26,566 bases of DNA from Altimarinus sp964500515 (GCA_964500515.1 CAZCNE010000014.1:1-26566), one strand, 5' to 3'; positions 1 through 8,444 are shown, numbered from the stretch's first letter. Made by a program: numbers and translations. Notes: generated from the sequence alone by a model not told the origin.

Positions 1-246
1 TAGTGATTTTTCTATATTTTTTAAGTCACTTGTTCTTACTGAATTTCTTGCATCTTTTGTATATCATTGCAAGCTAATAAACGCTATTGTTCAAAGTATT
101 GCTAAGATTGTTATTACTACTATCAATTCTACTAAGGTGAAGGCTTTGTTTTTTAAATATTTTTCTGATTTATTTTGATGAAGTTTGGCTATGCAGTATA
201 TATATATATATATATTACTTCTTGTGAAAAAATTAAGTTTTTTCAT
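1..246 (-). CDS. Type IV prepilin-like protein, N-terminal part (runs off the window start)
   Basis: The 82 visible codons encode a class III signal/prepilin N-terminus. A basic leader of about 35 residues ends in KNKA, followed by FTLVELIVVITILAIL, with the Glu at +5 needed for N-methylation and pilin assembly. A hydrophobic helix follows, then a polar stretch (QGYTKDARNSVRTSDLKN) typical of minor and major pilins after the TM helix. A prepilin peptidase would cut between Ala35 and Phe36, and the mature protein would join a type IV pilus or pseudopilus. The ATG at 246-244 is the only ATG in frame upstream of the motif. Its leader is long for the family and contains a (TA)9 tract that encodes Ile-Tyr repeats. 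Two TGA codons read as Gly. The C-terminal globular domain lies outside the window, so pilin type cannot be assigned. Confidence 0.85.
197..214. repeat. (TA)9 dinucleotide microsatellite inside the prepilin leader
   Basis: Nine perfect TA units lie within codons 11-17 of the prepilin reading frame (I-Y-I-Y-I-Y). Gain or loss of one unit shifts the frame before the processing site, and no other ATG follows before the FTLVE motif. The tract could therefore switch the protein on and off. Confidence 0.9.
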
Positions 247-286
247 AATTTTTATTATTATTTTTTATTGTAATTTTAGTATAGTT

Positions 287-1753
287 TTATTTGTATTTTT
301 GAATATATTTTTTAAATTCATTTCATTTTTCTTCAAAATTTTTCCATAAATTATAGCTTGGAGAAGCAGTAGAAAGTAAACATATTTTTCAAAAACTTGT
401 AAATTCATAAGCAAATTTTACAGCTTCATCCATAGAAGAAGTTTTGAAAATTCTAAGAGTATAATAATTAGGATTTCTGTTACTTCTTTCATCTTTATCT
501 ATCAAAATATAATTTTTTCAATCCTTGGAAAGTTCGTATTCATCTATATTATAAGATTTTATTTTAAGTTTTCAATCTTCAAGTTCTTCCAATTTATAAT
601 TTGTAATTTGTAATTTTTTTAATTCATCAAAAATCTTTTCTCAAGTTTCTGGGAAAAAAACTATATTTTTCACATCATATAAAAAAATCGTTTTAACTAA
701 ATTTTTAAAATTGTATCATCTATCTAAACCTCATAAAAACAAAGTTTCAGTTTTGTTTCAAAAAACTTTTAGAGCTTCAATTGTACTTTCTGGAGTTGTT
801 GATATTGCATCATCAATAAAAATAATTCATTTATAAGTTCAGATATTTTCTAGTCTATGAGGAAGTCATAAAAAATTATTTATGGTTTTAACAAAATCTA
901 AATAATCAATATTTAAAATATAACTTACTCACAATACTGCACAAATATTTGATAAATTATGTTTTCAAGGAATTTTTGGCTTAACTGAAATATTTAAATT
1001 AACTCAATTAACAAGCATATGTTTTCAGATATGAGCATAATAAGCTTTTTCTCATCAAAAAGTTTTGAATCTTCTTCATTTTAAATCATCAATAATTTCT
1101 TTTGCTAATTGGTATCAGATAAGTAAATGATCTGAATTATTTAATATATTTAATTTCGCTTTTTTATAATTTCAAAATGTTTTATGCCAATCAAGATGAT
1201 CTTCAAAAATATTTCAAATAATACTTATAAAACTATGATGATTATCTAAATCTTCAAGCATATAACTAGATAATTCATAAATTATAAAGTCATAAATATT
1301 TTGTTGAAATAAATCTATTTCACTAAAAACAGGATTTCATATATTACCAACCAATTTGACTTTATATCAAGCTTTTTTTAGTAAATCATATATCAAACTA
1401 GCAGTTGTTGATTTTCATTTAGTTTGTGTAACTGAAATTATTTTTCATTTATAAAGTTCATAAAAAACTTTTGTTTGTGTAAGAAGTTTTTCTTTGTATT
1501 TAAATAAATCATTTTTATATGGACTAATTCAAGGTGATCTAAATATATAATCATATTCTTCTAAATTATTTAGATAATTTTTTCATAAAACAAGTTTTAT
1601 TCATTTTTTATCTCAAATATTTATATCAGTATTGGAATCATGAAGAGTAATATCTTTTACTCAAATTTTTTCCAAAAATTCAAGAGTTGATTTTCATTCT
1701 TTTCAAAAACCCAAAATTGCTATTTTTTTATCTTTAAAATCTTGTATTTTCAT
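287..1753 (-). CDS. murD: UDP-N-acetylmuramoyl-L-alanine--glutamate ligase (MurD family)
   Basis: Cytoplasmic Mur ligase that adds glutamate to UDP-MurNAc-L-Ala, 488 aa (family about 450). The N-terminal Rossmann part starts KIAILGFGKEGKST. The ATP loop at about 108-116 reads VTQTKGKSTT, where most MurD proteins have VTGTNGKTT. The central domain carries YELSSYMLEDL and DHLDWH, followed by LPHRLE. The C-terminal domain has FIDDAISTTPEST, GGLDRGYNF and the family end LLSTASPSYNLWKNFEEKG. All P-loop and turn glycines are a mix of TGA and GGN codons. The MurL epimerase gene about 16 kb away raises the possibility that this enzyme is of the MurD2 type, which attaches L-Glu rather than D-Glu. The sequence alone does not decide this. 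The start is the only ATG before the Rossmann strand, and no Shine-Dalgarno is visible. Confidence 0.93.
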
Positions 1754-1812
1754 AATAAATTTTAATTTTATTTGTAGAATTATATCATTTATCAAATATT
1801 TTTGCAAAAAAA

Positions 1813-2433
1813 CTATCCAACGCTTTTACTCAATTTTTTATTAATAAAATAATAAGAAAAAGCCACAATTATAACAAACATTATTACCAATATCAAAGCT
1901 TCATTACTGTACCTGGAGATTAAATCTTTATTTTCTCAAGCTAAATATCAAATCATAATTAAAATTATATTCCATATTGCAACTCATAAAAATGTATAAG
2001 TAAAAAATTTAGCAAAATTCATTTTAAAAATACCAGCAGGAATACTTATAAGTTGTCTAACTGCTGGAATAAATCTAGCTAAAAAAGTTGTTACACTTCA
2101 ATGTTTTTTAAAATACTTTTCAGCTAATAAATAATGATCTTCTTTTAAAAATATATATTTTCAATATTTATGAATCAATTTTTTTATAATTGGTGCTCAA
2201 AGATAAAATCAAAGAAAATAATTTATTGTAGCTCAAGTCATAGTTCAAAAAGTTCAAGATAAAAAAACTCAAATCCAGGTCATTTTTCATAGACTAATTA
2301 AATATCAAGCTGGAATCATAGCTATTTCTGATGGAAAAGGTATAAAACTTGATTCAATTGCCATCATTATAAAAATCCCTACATATCATAAATCTCAAAC
2401 TAGATTAACTACAAAATTCACAATTTGATCCAT
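1813..2433 (-). CDS. DedA family integral membrane protein
   Basis: 206 aa with several hydrophobic segments. The DedA/SNARE-associated signature is clear: an early GYVGIFIMMAIESSFIPFPSE block (Glu and Pro after the first helix), the paired glycines of the SGTFGTMTGATINYFLG segment, a charged cytosolic part with KYFKKHG, and RFIPAVRQLISIPAG, the family's conserved Arg-containing membrane motif. DedA proteins are flippases or transporters for lipid carriers (for example undecaprenyl phosphate) and help keep membrane potential. A role in recycling the wall lipid carrier would fit the many envelope genes here, but that is inference. The ATG directly follows the T-run of a terminator-like hairpin, so the gene must be read through it. 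It ends with TAG. Confidence 0.92.
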
Positions 2434-2473
2434 AAAAAAAAGTTATTAAATAATACATATAATTTAATAACTT
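2434..2473 (-). terminator. Terminator-like hairpin abutting the dedA start codon
   Basis: On the minus strand a perfect 12-bp stem (AAGTTATTAAAT / ATTTAATAACTT, arms 2473-2462 and 2451-2440) with a 10-nt loop is followed by a run of U that joins directly to the AUG of dedA. It may end transcripts of the two small upstream genes, or act as a leader structure for dedA. Confidence 0.7.
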
Positions 2474-2501
2474 TTATAAAAAAATCTAGTTTAAATAAAA
2501 A

Positions 2502-2762
2502 TTAATTTATTTCAATCCAATCATATCAATTTACTGTCTTTAAAATATCTTCAATAATTTGAGAAATTCCGTATCAATTTTCTTTTAGTTTTAAGTAAAA
2601 ACTATCAATTTCTTCAGGTAAATCTAATCAAGTGTCAATTTCCAAACAAGCAATTGTCTCATCAATAATTTGATCAAAAGGGTATCCTTGTCTTTCAAGT
2701 ATCTGTGCTTTTTCTACTGGATGAAAATTAAATACATCTTTTTTATAATACACTTTTTTCAT
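2502..2762 (-). CDS. Small hypothetical protein (86 aa)
   Basis: Not recognised. The protein is acidic and soluble, without signal peptide or membrane segment. It opens MKKVYYKKDVFNFHPVEKAQ and has predicted helices such as QILERQGYPFDQIIDETIAC and LKENGYGISQIIEDILKTV. Its ATG lies 20 bases inside the end of the preceding minus-strand gene, so the two genes are almost surely cotranscribed and probably translationally coupled. Three TGA codons read as Gly. A terminator-like hairpin follows within 30 bases of its stop codon. Coding status rests on the overlap, on codon use like that of the neighbours and on an uninterrupted table-25 frame. Confidence 0.75.
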
Positions 2763-3087
2763 AATTATATTTTTTCATTTCAAAAAATTCTTGAATTTCT
2801 CACATAGTTTTTCACATTGAAAGCATTATTAAAGCTAAATCAATCAAATCATCATCTTCTTCTGACCATTCTATACCAAGTTCTTGATTTAATAAAGCAA
2901 GTTTTTCTTCAAGGATTCTTACTTTATCATTCATGATTTTATCAACTTGTTCTGGAGAAAAATCTCTTAATAAACCAGAATCGTATAGTCATCCTCTAAC
3001 TCATCCAATTATTATATTTGTTTTAGGAGATAATCATGCAACAGAAACATTATTTTCATTATAAGAATTTAAAGAATCTAAACTCAT
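2743..3087 (-). CDS. Small hypothetical protein (114 aa)
   Basis: Not recognised. A Gly-rich N-terminal part (IIIGGVRGGLYDSGLLRDFS, in which several glycines are TGA) precedes a helical, charged stretch resembling a coiled coil (PEQVDKIMNDKVRILEEKLA). It ends in an acidic segment, EWSEEDDDLIDLALIMLSMG. There is no signal peptide. It is the first gene of a two-gene unit with the 86-aa gene downstream, overlapping by 20 bases. The start is the first ATG of the frame; the region upstream (3088-3197) is very AT-rich and contains a weak TTGACT-like -35 element on the minus strand at 3148-3143. Confidence 0.75.
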
Positions 3088-3197
3088 ATTAGTTTTATAT
3101 TAAAAAATAAAGATGTGATATATGATAACAAAAAATATATAAAGTCAAGTTTATTTTTCTGAATTCTAATAGAAATAAAGAATTTTAAATTTTTTTA

Positions 3198-3560
3198 TTA
3201 ATACAATAATCAATCTTTTAATATTTGTCTTAAATTATTTTCATAAAAAATATCATAACTATTTTCCAATTCTTTTATAAATCTTATTATATAGTTATAT
3301 TCTGCTCTATAAAGTTGTGTTATTTTTTTGTCTTCAAGAAATCCTTTAGCATTTTTTAAAATATTAAGCATAGATAATCAAGAATAACATCATTTTCTAA
3401 TTATAAATTAGAAATCTTTAAGTTGTCTTGGTATATTTTTATCTTTATTTATATCTTCAAGATATCCATAAATAATTCTTTACATTTAAAAAATATACTT
3501 TTTTCCGTATCAAGTACTATTTTTTATACTTTCATTATATAAACTATTAAAATTTGTCAT
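3198..3560 (-). pseudogene. Decayed or recoded ORF with three in-frame TAA codons
   Basis: From an ATG at 3560-3558 one frame gives 120 codons and a final TAA, interrupted only by TAA at 3488-3486, 3482-3480 and 3410-3408. No frameshift is needed. The segments look protein-like: MTNFNSLYNESIKNSTGYGK at the start, then RIIYGYLEDINKDKNIPRQL, then an open stretch of about 69 codons including KNAKGFLEDKKITQLYRAEY. The last part could be a separate 57-aa gene starting at the ATG 3371-3369. I recognise no family. In DNA this AT-rich a random frame would carry far more stops, so coding ancestry is likely, but it is not certain which part, if any, is still translated. Confidence 0.5.
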
Positions 3561-3573
3561 AAAAAACTATTTA

Positions 3574-3595
3574 ATAAAAATAGAATAACATTCTA
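3574..3595 (-). terminator. Probable intrinsic terminator downstream of ftsH
   Basis: On the minus strand TAGAAT-GTT-ATTCTA is followed by TTTTTATT, about 42 bases after the ftsH stop codon. The stem is only 6 bp and AT-rich, so the call rests on position and the U-run. Confidence 0.5.
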
Positions 3596-3636
3596 AATAT
3601 ATTATTCCTAAAGTCAAATAAGATATATTTCATTTA

Positions 3637-5493
3637 TTAAGAAAAATAAAGTGAAAATTCTTCTCTTGATATTTCCTCTTTTTCAAGTAAATCTTCTGAA
3701 ATTTTTATATGTAAATCTTTGTTATCTTTAATTAAAGTAATCGCCACATTATACGCATTATCAAGTATTTCTTTTACTCTTTTATCTATAGATTTTTGAG
3801 TTTCTTCACTATAAAATGGTCTATCAGATTCAACTCAAAGATAATTTCAAGAAACTTGACTTGATGAAAAATTTTCTTTTCCTATATCATCATACATTCC
3901 GTATCTTGTAACCATAGCTCTTGCTATATTTGTAGCTTTTTCTATATCATTTGAAGCTCAAGTTGTTATATATTCTTCACCAAAAAATACTTCTTCAGCT
4001 GCCCTTCATCAATAAAGAGTAGCTAATTCATCTAAAAATTTTGCTTTTGATGTAAGAAGTTCATCTCTTTCTGGTAAAAACCAAGTAACTCATAAAGCTC
4101 ATCATCTTGGAGTTATACTTATTTTATGAACTGGATCAGTATGAGTCAATAATTGTCAAACCAAAGCATGTCAAATTTCATGGTATGCTGTAAGTTTCCT
4201 TTCTTGATCATCCATAACCAATGATTTTTTTCTAAGTCACATAACTACTCTTTCAAATGCTTCCTGAATCCTTTTATTACTAATAATTTTTTCATTGTTT
4301 CTAGCTGTAATTATAGTTGCTTCATTTATAAGATTTCATAAATCTGCTCAAGAAAATCATATAGTTGAAGATGCTAAAGATTTTAAATCAACATCACTAG
4401 AGATTTTTTTACCTTTTGTATGTACTTTTAAAATTAATTCTCTATCAACTAGATTTGGAAGTCTAACAGTTATTTTTCTGTCAAATCTTCAAGGTCTCAA
4501 AAGTGCTTTATCAAGCACATCAGCTCTATTTGTTGCTCACAAAACTATAATATTTGTTTCGTTATCAAATCAATCCATTTCTGTTAATATCTGATTAAGA
4601 GTTTGTTCTCTTTCATCATGTCATCATCAAGTTCAAGGTCATCTTTTTTTACCTATTGCATCTATTTCATCTATAAAAATTATTGCTGGAGCAAGTTTTT
4701 TTGCATTTGTAAAAAGATCTCTTACTCTAGAAGCTCATACTCAAACAAACATTTCTACAAATTCACTTCATGAAATACTTAAAAAAGGAACATCACTTTC
4801 TCAAGCAACAGCTCTAGCTAGTAAAGTTTTTCAAGTTCATGGAGGTCAAACAAGTAAAATTCATCTTGGAATTTTTGCTCATAAATCTCTAAATTTTTTT
4901 GGATTTTTTAAAAATTCAATAACTTCTTGTAATTCTTCTTTTTCTTCTTCAGCTCAAGCAACATCTGCAAAAGTAATTTTATCTTTTTCTTTATCATAAA
5001 GTCTTGCTCTTGATTTTCCAAACATCATTGCATTATTTGTCATTCATCACATTTTATTTATGAGAAAAATAGCTATCAAGAAAAATAATATAAATCATAT
5101 AATTGTAGGTCACATTTCTGACCAAAATTTGTCTCATGATTTATCTTTTACCAAAATATCAGTTTTTATTTCTGGATTTTTCAATCATAAATCTTTCAAT
5201 GAATCTGAATTTGGCAAAATTGTTATATTTCTTTTTATTCTTTCTATTCAATTAACAATTGAATTAGATCAAGAAACAGTTGCTATAGCTTTATTTCAAT
5301 CAATAAAAATACTAGAATATGTTCAAGAATTGAAATTTTGTTCTAACCTATTTAAAGATATTTCTTCATCTATAAATTTTTGTCATAATTTTAAATATGA
5401 TACAGTAATTGCTAAAATAAAAGAAATCAAAATTAAAGTTCAAATTGATTTTGTATTGTTTATTTTTTTAGTTTTTGGTTTTTTATCAGCCAT
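3637..5493 (-). CDS. ftsH: ATP-dependent zinc metalloprotease FtsH
   Basis: Membrane-anchored AAA+ protease that extracts and degrades misfolded membrane proteins and unstable regulators; 618 aa, the normal length. A first TM helix lies at about 18-35, a short extracytoplasmic domain follows, and a second TM is at about 130-146. The AAA domain has the Walker A motif GPPGTGKT at about 216-223, Walker B IIFIDEIDAIG at about 271-281, the pore motif FVG at about 249-251 and the SRH block with LLRPGRFDR at about 331-339. The zinc site HEIGH lies at about 438-442, with the third ligand expected in the EEYITTGASNDIEKAT region. Most of these glycines are TGA. It is a single-gene unit, divergent from the gene at 5718. 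On the minus strand a TATAAT at 5513-5508 lies only 14 bases from the ATG, which would leave an almost leaderless mRNA. Confidence 0.98.
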
Positions 5494-5717
5494 ATTTTTT
5501 TATTAAAATTATAATTATCCTTAAAATCTAATTTATTGTAATAAAAAAATATCTTTTTGCAAAATAAAGTTATTTATATTTTTTATTTACAAAATAATAA
5601 TTTAAAACATTTTTTTTATTGATAGCAATATGAAATTATATATATTTTGATTCAAATATTTACTTTTAGATAAATTATATGATAAGATATATTTAATTAT
5701 TAAATAATATTTTAAAT
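5494..5717. other. Divergent intergenic region ftsH / YgjV-like gene
   Basis: This extremely AT-rich region holds the promoters of both flanking genes. For ftsH a perfect TATAAT can be read on the minus strand at 5513-5508, without a good -35 element. For the plus-strand gene a TTGATT at 5647-5652 is followed by only weak -10 matches. A 25-codon ATG frame at 5631-5708 shows no sign of being a gene. Confidence 0.5.
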
Positions 5718-6317
5718 ATGAACTTAGAAATGATAAATATAAAATGAGAAATTTTTTGAGTATTTGCATTTATTTTTATAGTTATATCATTTCTTCAAAT
5801 AAACGATAAAAAAATGTTTTTATTATTAGCAATTTGATCGTTTTTTTATGCAATACATTTTTATTATTTATTACTTTTTACAGCAGCAATTACAAATTTT
5901 GTAGATATTTTTAAAAATTTAGCAGTATTAAAATACAAAAAAAATGATTACATATTTTGAATATTCTTAATTTTATATATAACTATTTGAATACAAACAG
6001 GAAATTGAGAATTTTTGAATTATATGTTTATACTTGCCTCAATTATTTCTATGAGTGCTGCTTTTTATCTAAAATGAATTAGTTTAAGGCTTGTTTATCT
6101 AAGTTCTATTATTATGCAATTTATTTTTACAGTAATTTGAAATTCTTTTTCTTGAAGCTTACTGAATCTAGCTTTTATAATAAGTATTTTTATTACTATT
6201 TTTACTTTATATAAAAAACAATCTTTGAGAGAAAAAATAAAATATTATAGAATTCAAGTATTAAAAAGTATCAGAAAATTATTTTGATTAAAATACAAAA
6301 GATACAAATATATATAA
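5718..6317 (+). CDS. YgjV-like inner membrane protein (199 aa)
   Basis: Polytopic membrane protein with about six hydrophobic helices. The pattern resembles the YgjV (bacterial inner membrane protein) family: an N-terminal GVFAFIFIVISFLQIND, then LLAIGSFFYAIHFYYLLLFT followed by AAITNFVDIFKNLAV, a mid-protein glycine/serine pair in a helix, and a closing helix before a basic tail (KSIRKLFGLKYKRYKYI). The function of this family is unknown. The start is the first ATG. Ten or more TGA codons read as Gly. It stands alone: ftsH is divergent upstream, and a terminator lies 24 bases downstream. The match is by recalled pattern, so the family call is moderate while its membrane nature is certain. 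Confidence 0.75.
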
Positions 6318-6340
6318 TAATTTAAATATCTTTTATAAAA

Positions 6341-6370
6341 AAACGAGTATCAAGAAATACTTGTTTTTAT
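6341..6370 (+). terminator. Intrinsic terminator after the YgjV-like gene
   Basis: AAACGAGTAT - CAAGAA - ATACTTGTTT forms a 10-bp stem with one G-U pair, followed by TTTTTAT. It lies 24 bases past the stop codon. Confidence 0.75.
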
Positions 6371-6387
6371 TTGTCAATTTGATTTTT

Positions 6388-6415
6388 TTGCTTTAAAAAA
6401 AAATTTTTATAAAAT
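6388..6415 (+). promoter_or_regulatory. Sigma70-type promoter of aqpZ
   Basis: TTGCTT (6388-6393), a 16-base spacer, then TAAAAT (6410-6415). The same hexamer pair and spacer occur upstream of the gene at 11769. Transcription would start near 6422 and give a 5' leader of about 95 nt. Confidence 0.55.
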
Positions 6416-6445
6416 TAAATTGTACATAAAAAAACTAAAAACAAA

Positions 6446-6503
6446 AGTGAAACCAAAATCACCAAAAAATGGGGCAATTCCGAAAGGCCTTTACTAGTAG
6501 GAT
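6446..6503 (+). promoter_or_regulatory. Compositionally distinct, possibly structured 5' leader of aqpZ
   Basis: Between the promoter and the start codon the base composition changes sharply. A GTGA/TCAC hairpin can form at 6449-6464, then come ATGGGGCAATTCCGAAAGG, CCTTTAC and the palindrome TACTAGTA. C and G clusters are rare in intergenic DNA of this window, which suggests a conserved RNA element such as a riboswitch or cis-regulatory RNA. I compared it by memory with fluoride, c-di-GMP-I, guanidine-I and SRP-type motifs and found no match. Confidence 0.4.
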
Positions 6504-6516
6504 AATTTATAAAATT

Positions 6517-7230
6517 ATGAAAAAATATATTTCTGAGTTCATTTGAACTTTTTGGTTAGTTTTATGAGGTTGTTGAACAGCTATTCTTGCTTGATCAAAT
6601 GTCTGAAATTTATGAGTATCTCTTGCTTTTGGTCTTAGTGTTCTTACTTGAGCTTATGCTCTTGGTCATATTTCATGAGCTCATTTTAATCCAGCTGTAA
6701 CTCTTGGTTTATGGAGTTCTGGAAAATTTGAATGAAAAAATGTTACTCCATATATAATTTCTCAAATACTTTGAGCTATTTTTGCTGCTTTAATTTTATA
6801 CATAATTGCAACTTGAAAAGTATGATATAGTATATGAAATTTTGCAGCTAATTGATATTGAGAAAATTCTCCTGCTTGATATGGTATGTGGGCAGCTATT
6901 ACAACTGAATTTGTAATGACATTTATGTTTTTAATTGTTATTCTTTGAGCAACTTCCATAAAAGCAAATCCTTGATTTGCATGACTAACAATAGGTTTAA
7001 CACTTACTTTAATACATCTAATAAGTATTCCTGTTACAAATACTTCTGTAAATCCAGCTAGAAGTATAAGTCAAGCAATATTTGCATGATGAATTGCTAT
7101 TAATCAATTATGGTTATTTATACTTGTTCCTATAGTTTGAGCTATACTAGCTTGATTATTTTATAAATGAGTTTTTTGTTGTAAAAAATGTGAAGAAAAT
7201 AAAAAAGAGGATAAAAAGAAAGATAGATAA
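6517..7230 (+). CDS. aqpZ: Aquaporin Z, water channel
   Basis: Major intrinsic protein of 237 aa with six TM helices and two half-helices. The first NPA box is HFNPAVTLG (NPA at about 58-60), the second SVNPARS (NPA at about 179-181). The selectivity-filter residues are of the water-selective AqpZ type: Phe in AFGLSV, His in LTLIHLISIP, and Arg182 right after the second NPA. The block IHLISIPVTNTSVNPARS is close to the classic AqpZ sequence. It moves water across the cytoplasmic membrane in response to osmotic change. The cytosolic tail is unusual: FCCKKCEENKKEDKKKDR, with three cysteines and many lysines. TGA codons supply many of the helix-packing glycines. It is monocistronic, with its own promoter, leader and terminator. 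Confidence 0.97.
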
Positions 7231-7241
7231 ATTATACAAAT

Positions 7242-7280
7242 AAAAATCTCTTCAAAATTTTGAAGAGATTTTTTATTTTT
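7242..7280 (+). terminator. Intrinsic terminator of aqpZ
   Basis: A perfect 32-base palindrome (arms AAAAATCTCTTCAAAA and its complement, 7242-7273) is followed by further T residues. It starts 12 bases after the stop codon. Confidence 0.85.
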
Positions 7281-7428
7281 CTGGTAAATACATATTAATT
7301 TCATATAATTTTATCATTACTTATTCTAAAAGAAATTAATAATCATCTAAAAAATTTCTCAATAGATTAATTGAAATAAACATTTTTAAATTATAGTAAA
7401 AATTAATTTTCCATAAAAGTTGGATTTC

Positions 7429-7445
7429 TAGATAGATTCTATCTA
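7429..7445. promoter_or_regulatory. Inverted repeat upstream of a promoter, possible operator
   Basis: TAGATAG-ATT-CTATCTA, a perfect 7-bp inverted repeat, ends 7 bases before the -35 box of the promoter at 7453. The size and position fit a dimeric regulator site. The rest of 7281-7428 is plain AT-rich sequence with no gene that I can see. Confidence 0.45.
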
Positions 7446-7452
7446 AAAATAT

Positions 7453-7480
7453 TTGACATTATTGTAAATATATTTATAGT
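7453..7480 (+). promoter_or_regulatory. Sigma70-type promoter of the small repeat-protein gene
   Basis: A consensus TTGACA (7453-7458), a 16-base spacer and TATAGT (7475-7480). The start site would be near 7487, 38 bases before the ATG. Confidence 0.75.
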
Positions 7481-7524
7481 AACTTTGTATTACATTTACA
7501 TTTTTTATTTTTAACAAAAAAAGC

Positions 7525-7818
7525 ATGAAAACAAAACCTGATCAAATACAAGACAATATCCCCAATATTGCATGACAAAAATTTCCTAAATCACAAAGAA
7601 TTCCTGAAAGTGTTGAATATTTTAGAGAATTAGTACAATGAACTACATGACAAATAGCTTATTTAGAATCTTATGAAAAAGATCCTACAGCTCCTGAAAA
7701 TATACATTATATTATGATGTTATTAGCAATATGAAAAGAATTAACTACATGACAAGAAGCTTATTTAGAATCTTATGAGGAATTTTCAAGAGCTCCTACT
7801 TTTTCTACAGATGATTAG
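7525..7818 (+). CDS. Small soluble protein with two 34-residue repeats (97 aa)
   Basis: Not recognised. Two copies of a motif lie 34 residues apart: TTGQIAYLESYEKDPTAP at about 40-57 and TTGQEAYLESYEEFSRAP at about 74-91. Between them is ENIHYIMMLLAIGKEL. The 34-residue period and the aromatic/small-residue pattern recall helical repeats of the TPR kind, but the motif is not a standard TPR. It has no signal peptide or TM. The DNA of the copies is nearly identical (see the repeat entry), which points to recent duplication or strong selection. A strong promoter and a possible operator precede it, and the ATG is the first in frame. It ends with TAG. Confidence 0.8.
7641..7777 (+). repeat. Two 35-base near-identical direct repeats, period 102
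   Basis: The copies 7641-7675 and 7743-7777 differ only at two or three bases, just after the shared start AACTACATGACAA. The spacing is exactly 34 codons, so the repeat is in frame and encodes the TTGQxAYLESYE motif. Confidence 0.85.
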
Positions 7819-7996
7819 CTTAGTAACATAATATAAAATAATAAAGTAGTTAAAACTAGATATATCACCAAGAAATTTTGAGTTGTTAAATTTTAGCCTA
7901 TAACTAAGTATATTATTATTTGATTTAGTTCATAATTTGTAAAAAAAAATAAATATAATATATAATTATAATGTTTTTAATTTTTTAATAAAGTAT

Positions 7997-8320
7997 ATGA
8001 AAAATAAACTTAAAGAAAATCAAGTGGAAATTTTAAAAAAGCATATAAAACAATTTTTTCCAGCTGAAGAAGTTGATAAAGTAGTTAATAATGCTAAAAA
8101 AACACTTGAGAGAATTCTTCCTGACTACAGATATTGAGATTTTGAACCTCCTAAAATTAAAATTCTTGATATTGAAAAAACAGCTAACTGAGATTTTGAA
8201 ATTATAACAAACAGTTGAACATTTCTAACTACAAAAGATTTGAGTTCTTGAATAAAACTTCCAAGTTCATGACCAATGGCATGAAGAAATGTCACTTGAC
8301 ATTATGTCTCTCCATCATAA
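7997..8320 (+). CDS. Hypothetical protein (107 aa)
   Basis: Not recognised. The N-terminal half is a charged helix (EILKKHIKQFFPAEEVDKVV then NNAKKTLERILPDYRYG). The second half looks like a small beta domain with a Ser/Gly-rich end (FEIITNSGTFLTTKDLSSG, LPSSGPMAGRNVTGHYVSPS). There is no signal peptide or TM. TGA is needed as Gly seven times. The 178-base gap upstream holds TATAAT-like elements near 7954-7959 but no clear -35. The gene is followed by a bidirectional terminator shared with dnaK. Confidence 0.75.
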
Positions 8321-8400
8321 AAAAAACTATAAAAAATATTTCATTTTTAGACTTAATTTATAATTATCAAAAAAATAGGAAGTCTGCAAAAAATTAAATA

Positions 8401-8430
8401 AAAAGCTCCAAATTTCTTTGGAACTTTTTT
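8401..8430. terminator. Bidirectional terminator between the 107-aa gene and dnaK
   Basis: AAAGCTCCAAA - TTTC - TTTGGAACTTT (one mismatch) has T-runs on both strands. It serves the plus-strand gene ending at 8320 and dnaK ending at 8445. Confidence 0.8.
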
Positions 8431-8444
8431 ATTTTGCATAAATT

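Noticed and set aside
5060..5506. Plus-strand ORF of 148 codons
   Set aside because: Lies antisense to the N-terminal part of ftsH, whose domains are certain under table 25; its openness arises from the AT-rich complement.
5631..5708. 25-codon ATG frame upstream of the YgjV-like gene
   Set aside because: Too short, no conserved feature, and located where promoter sequence is expected.
6446..6503. tRNA, SRP RNA, or fluoride / c-di-GMP / guanidine riboswitch
   Set aside because: No cloverleaf or CCA-side pairing, no SRP AAGCAGC loop, and conserved junction sequences of these riboswitches are missing.
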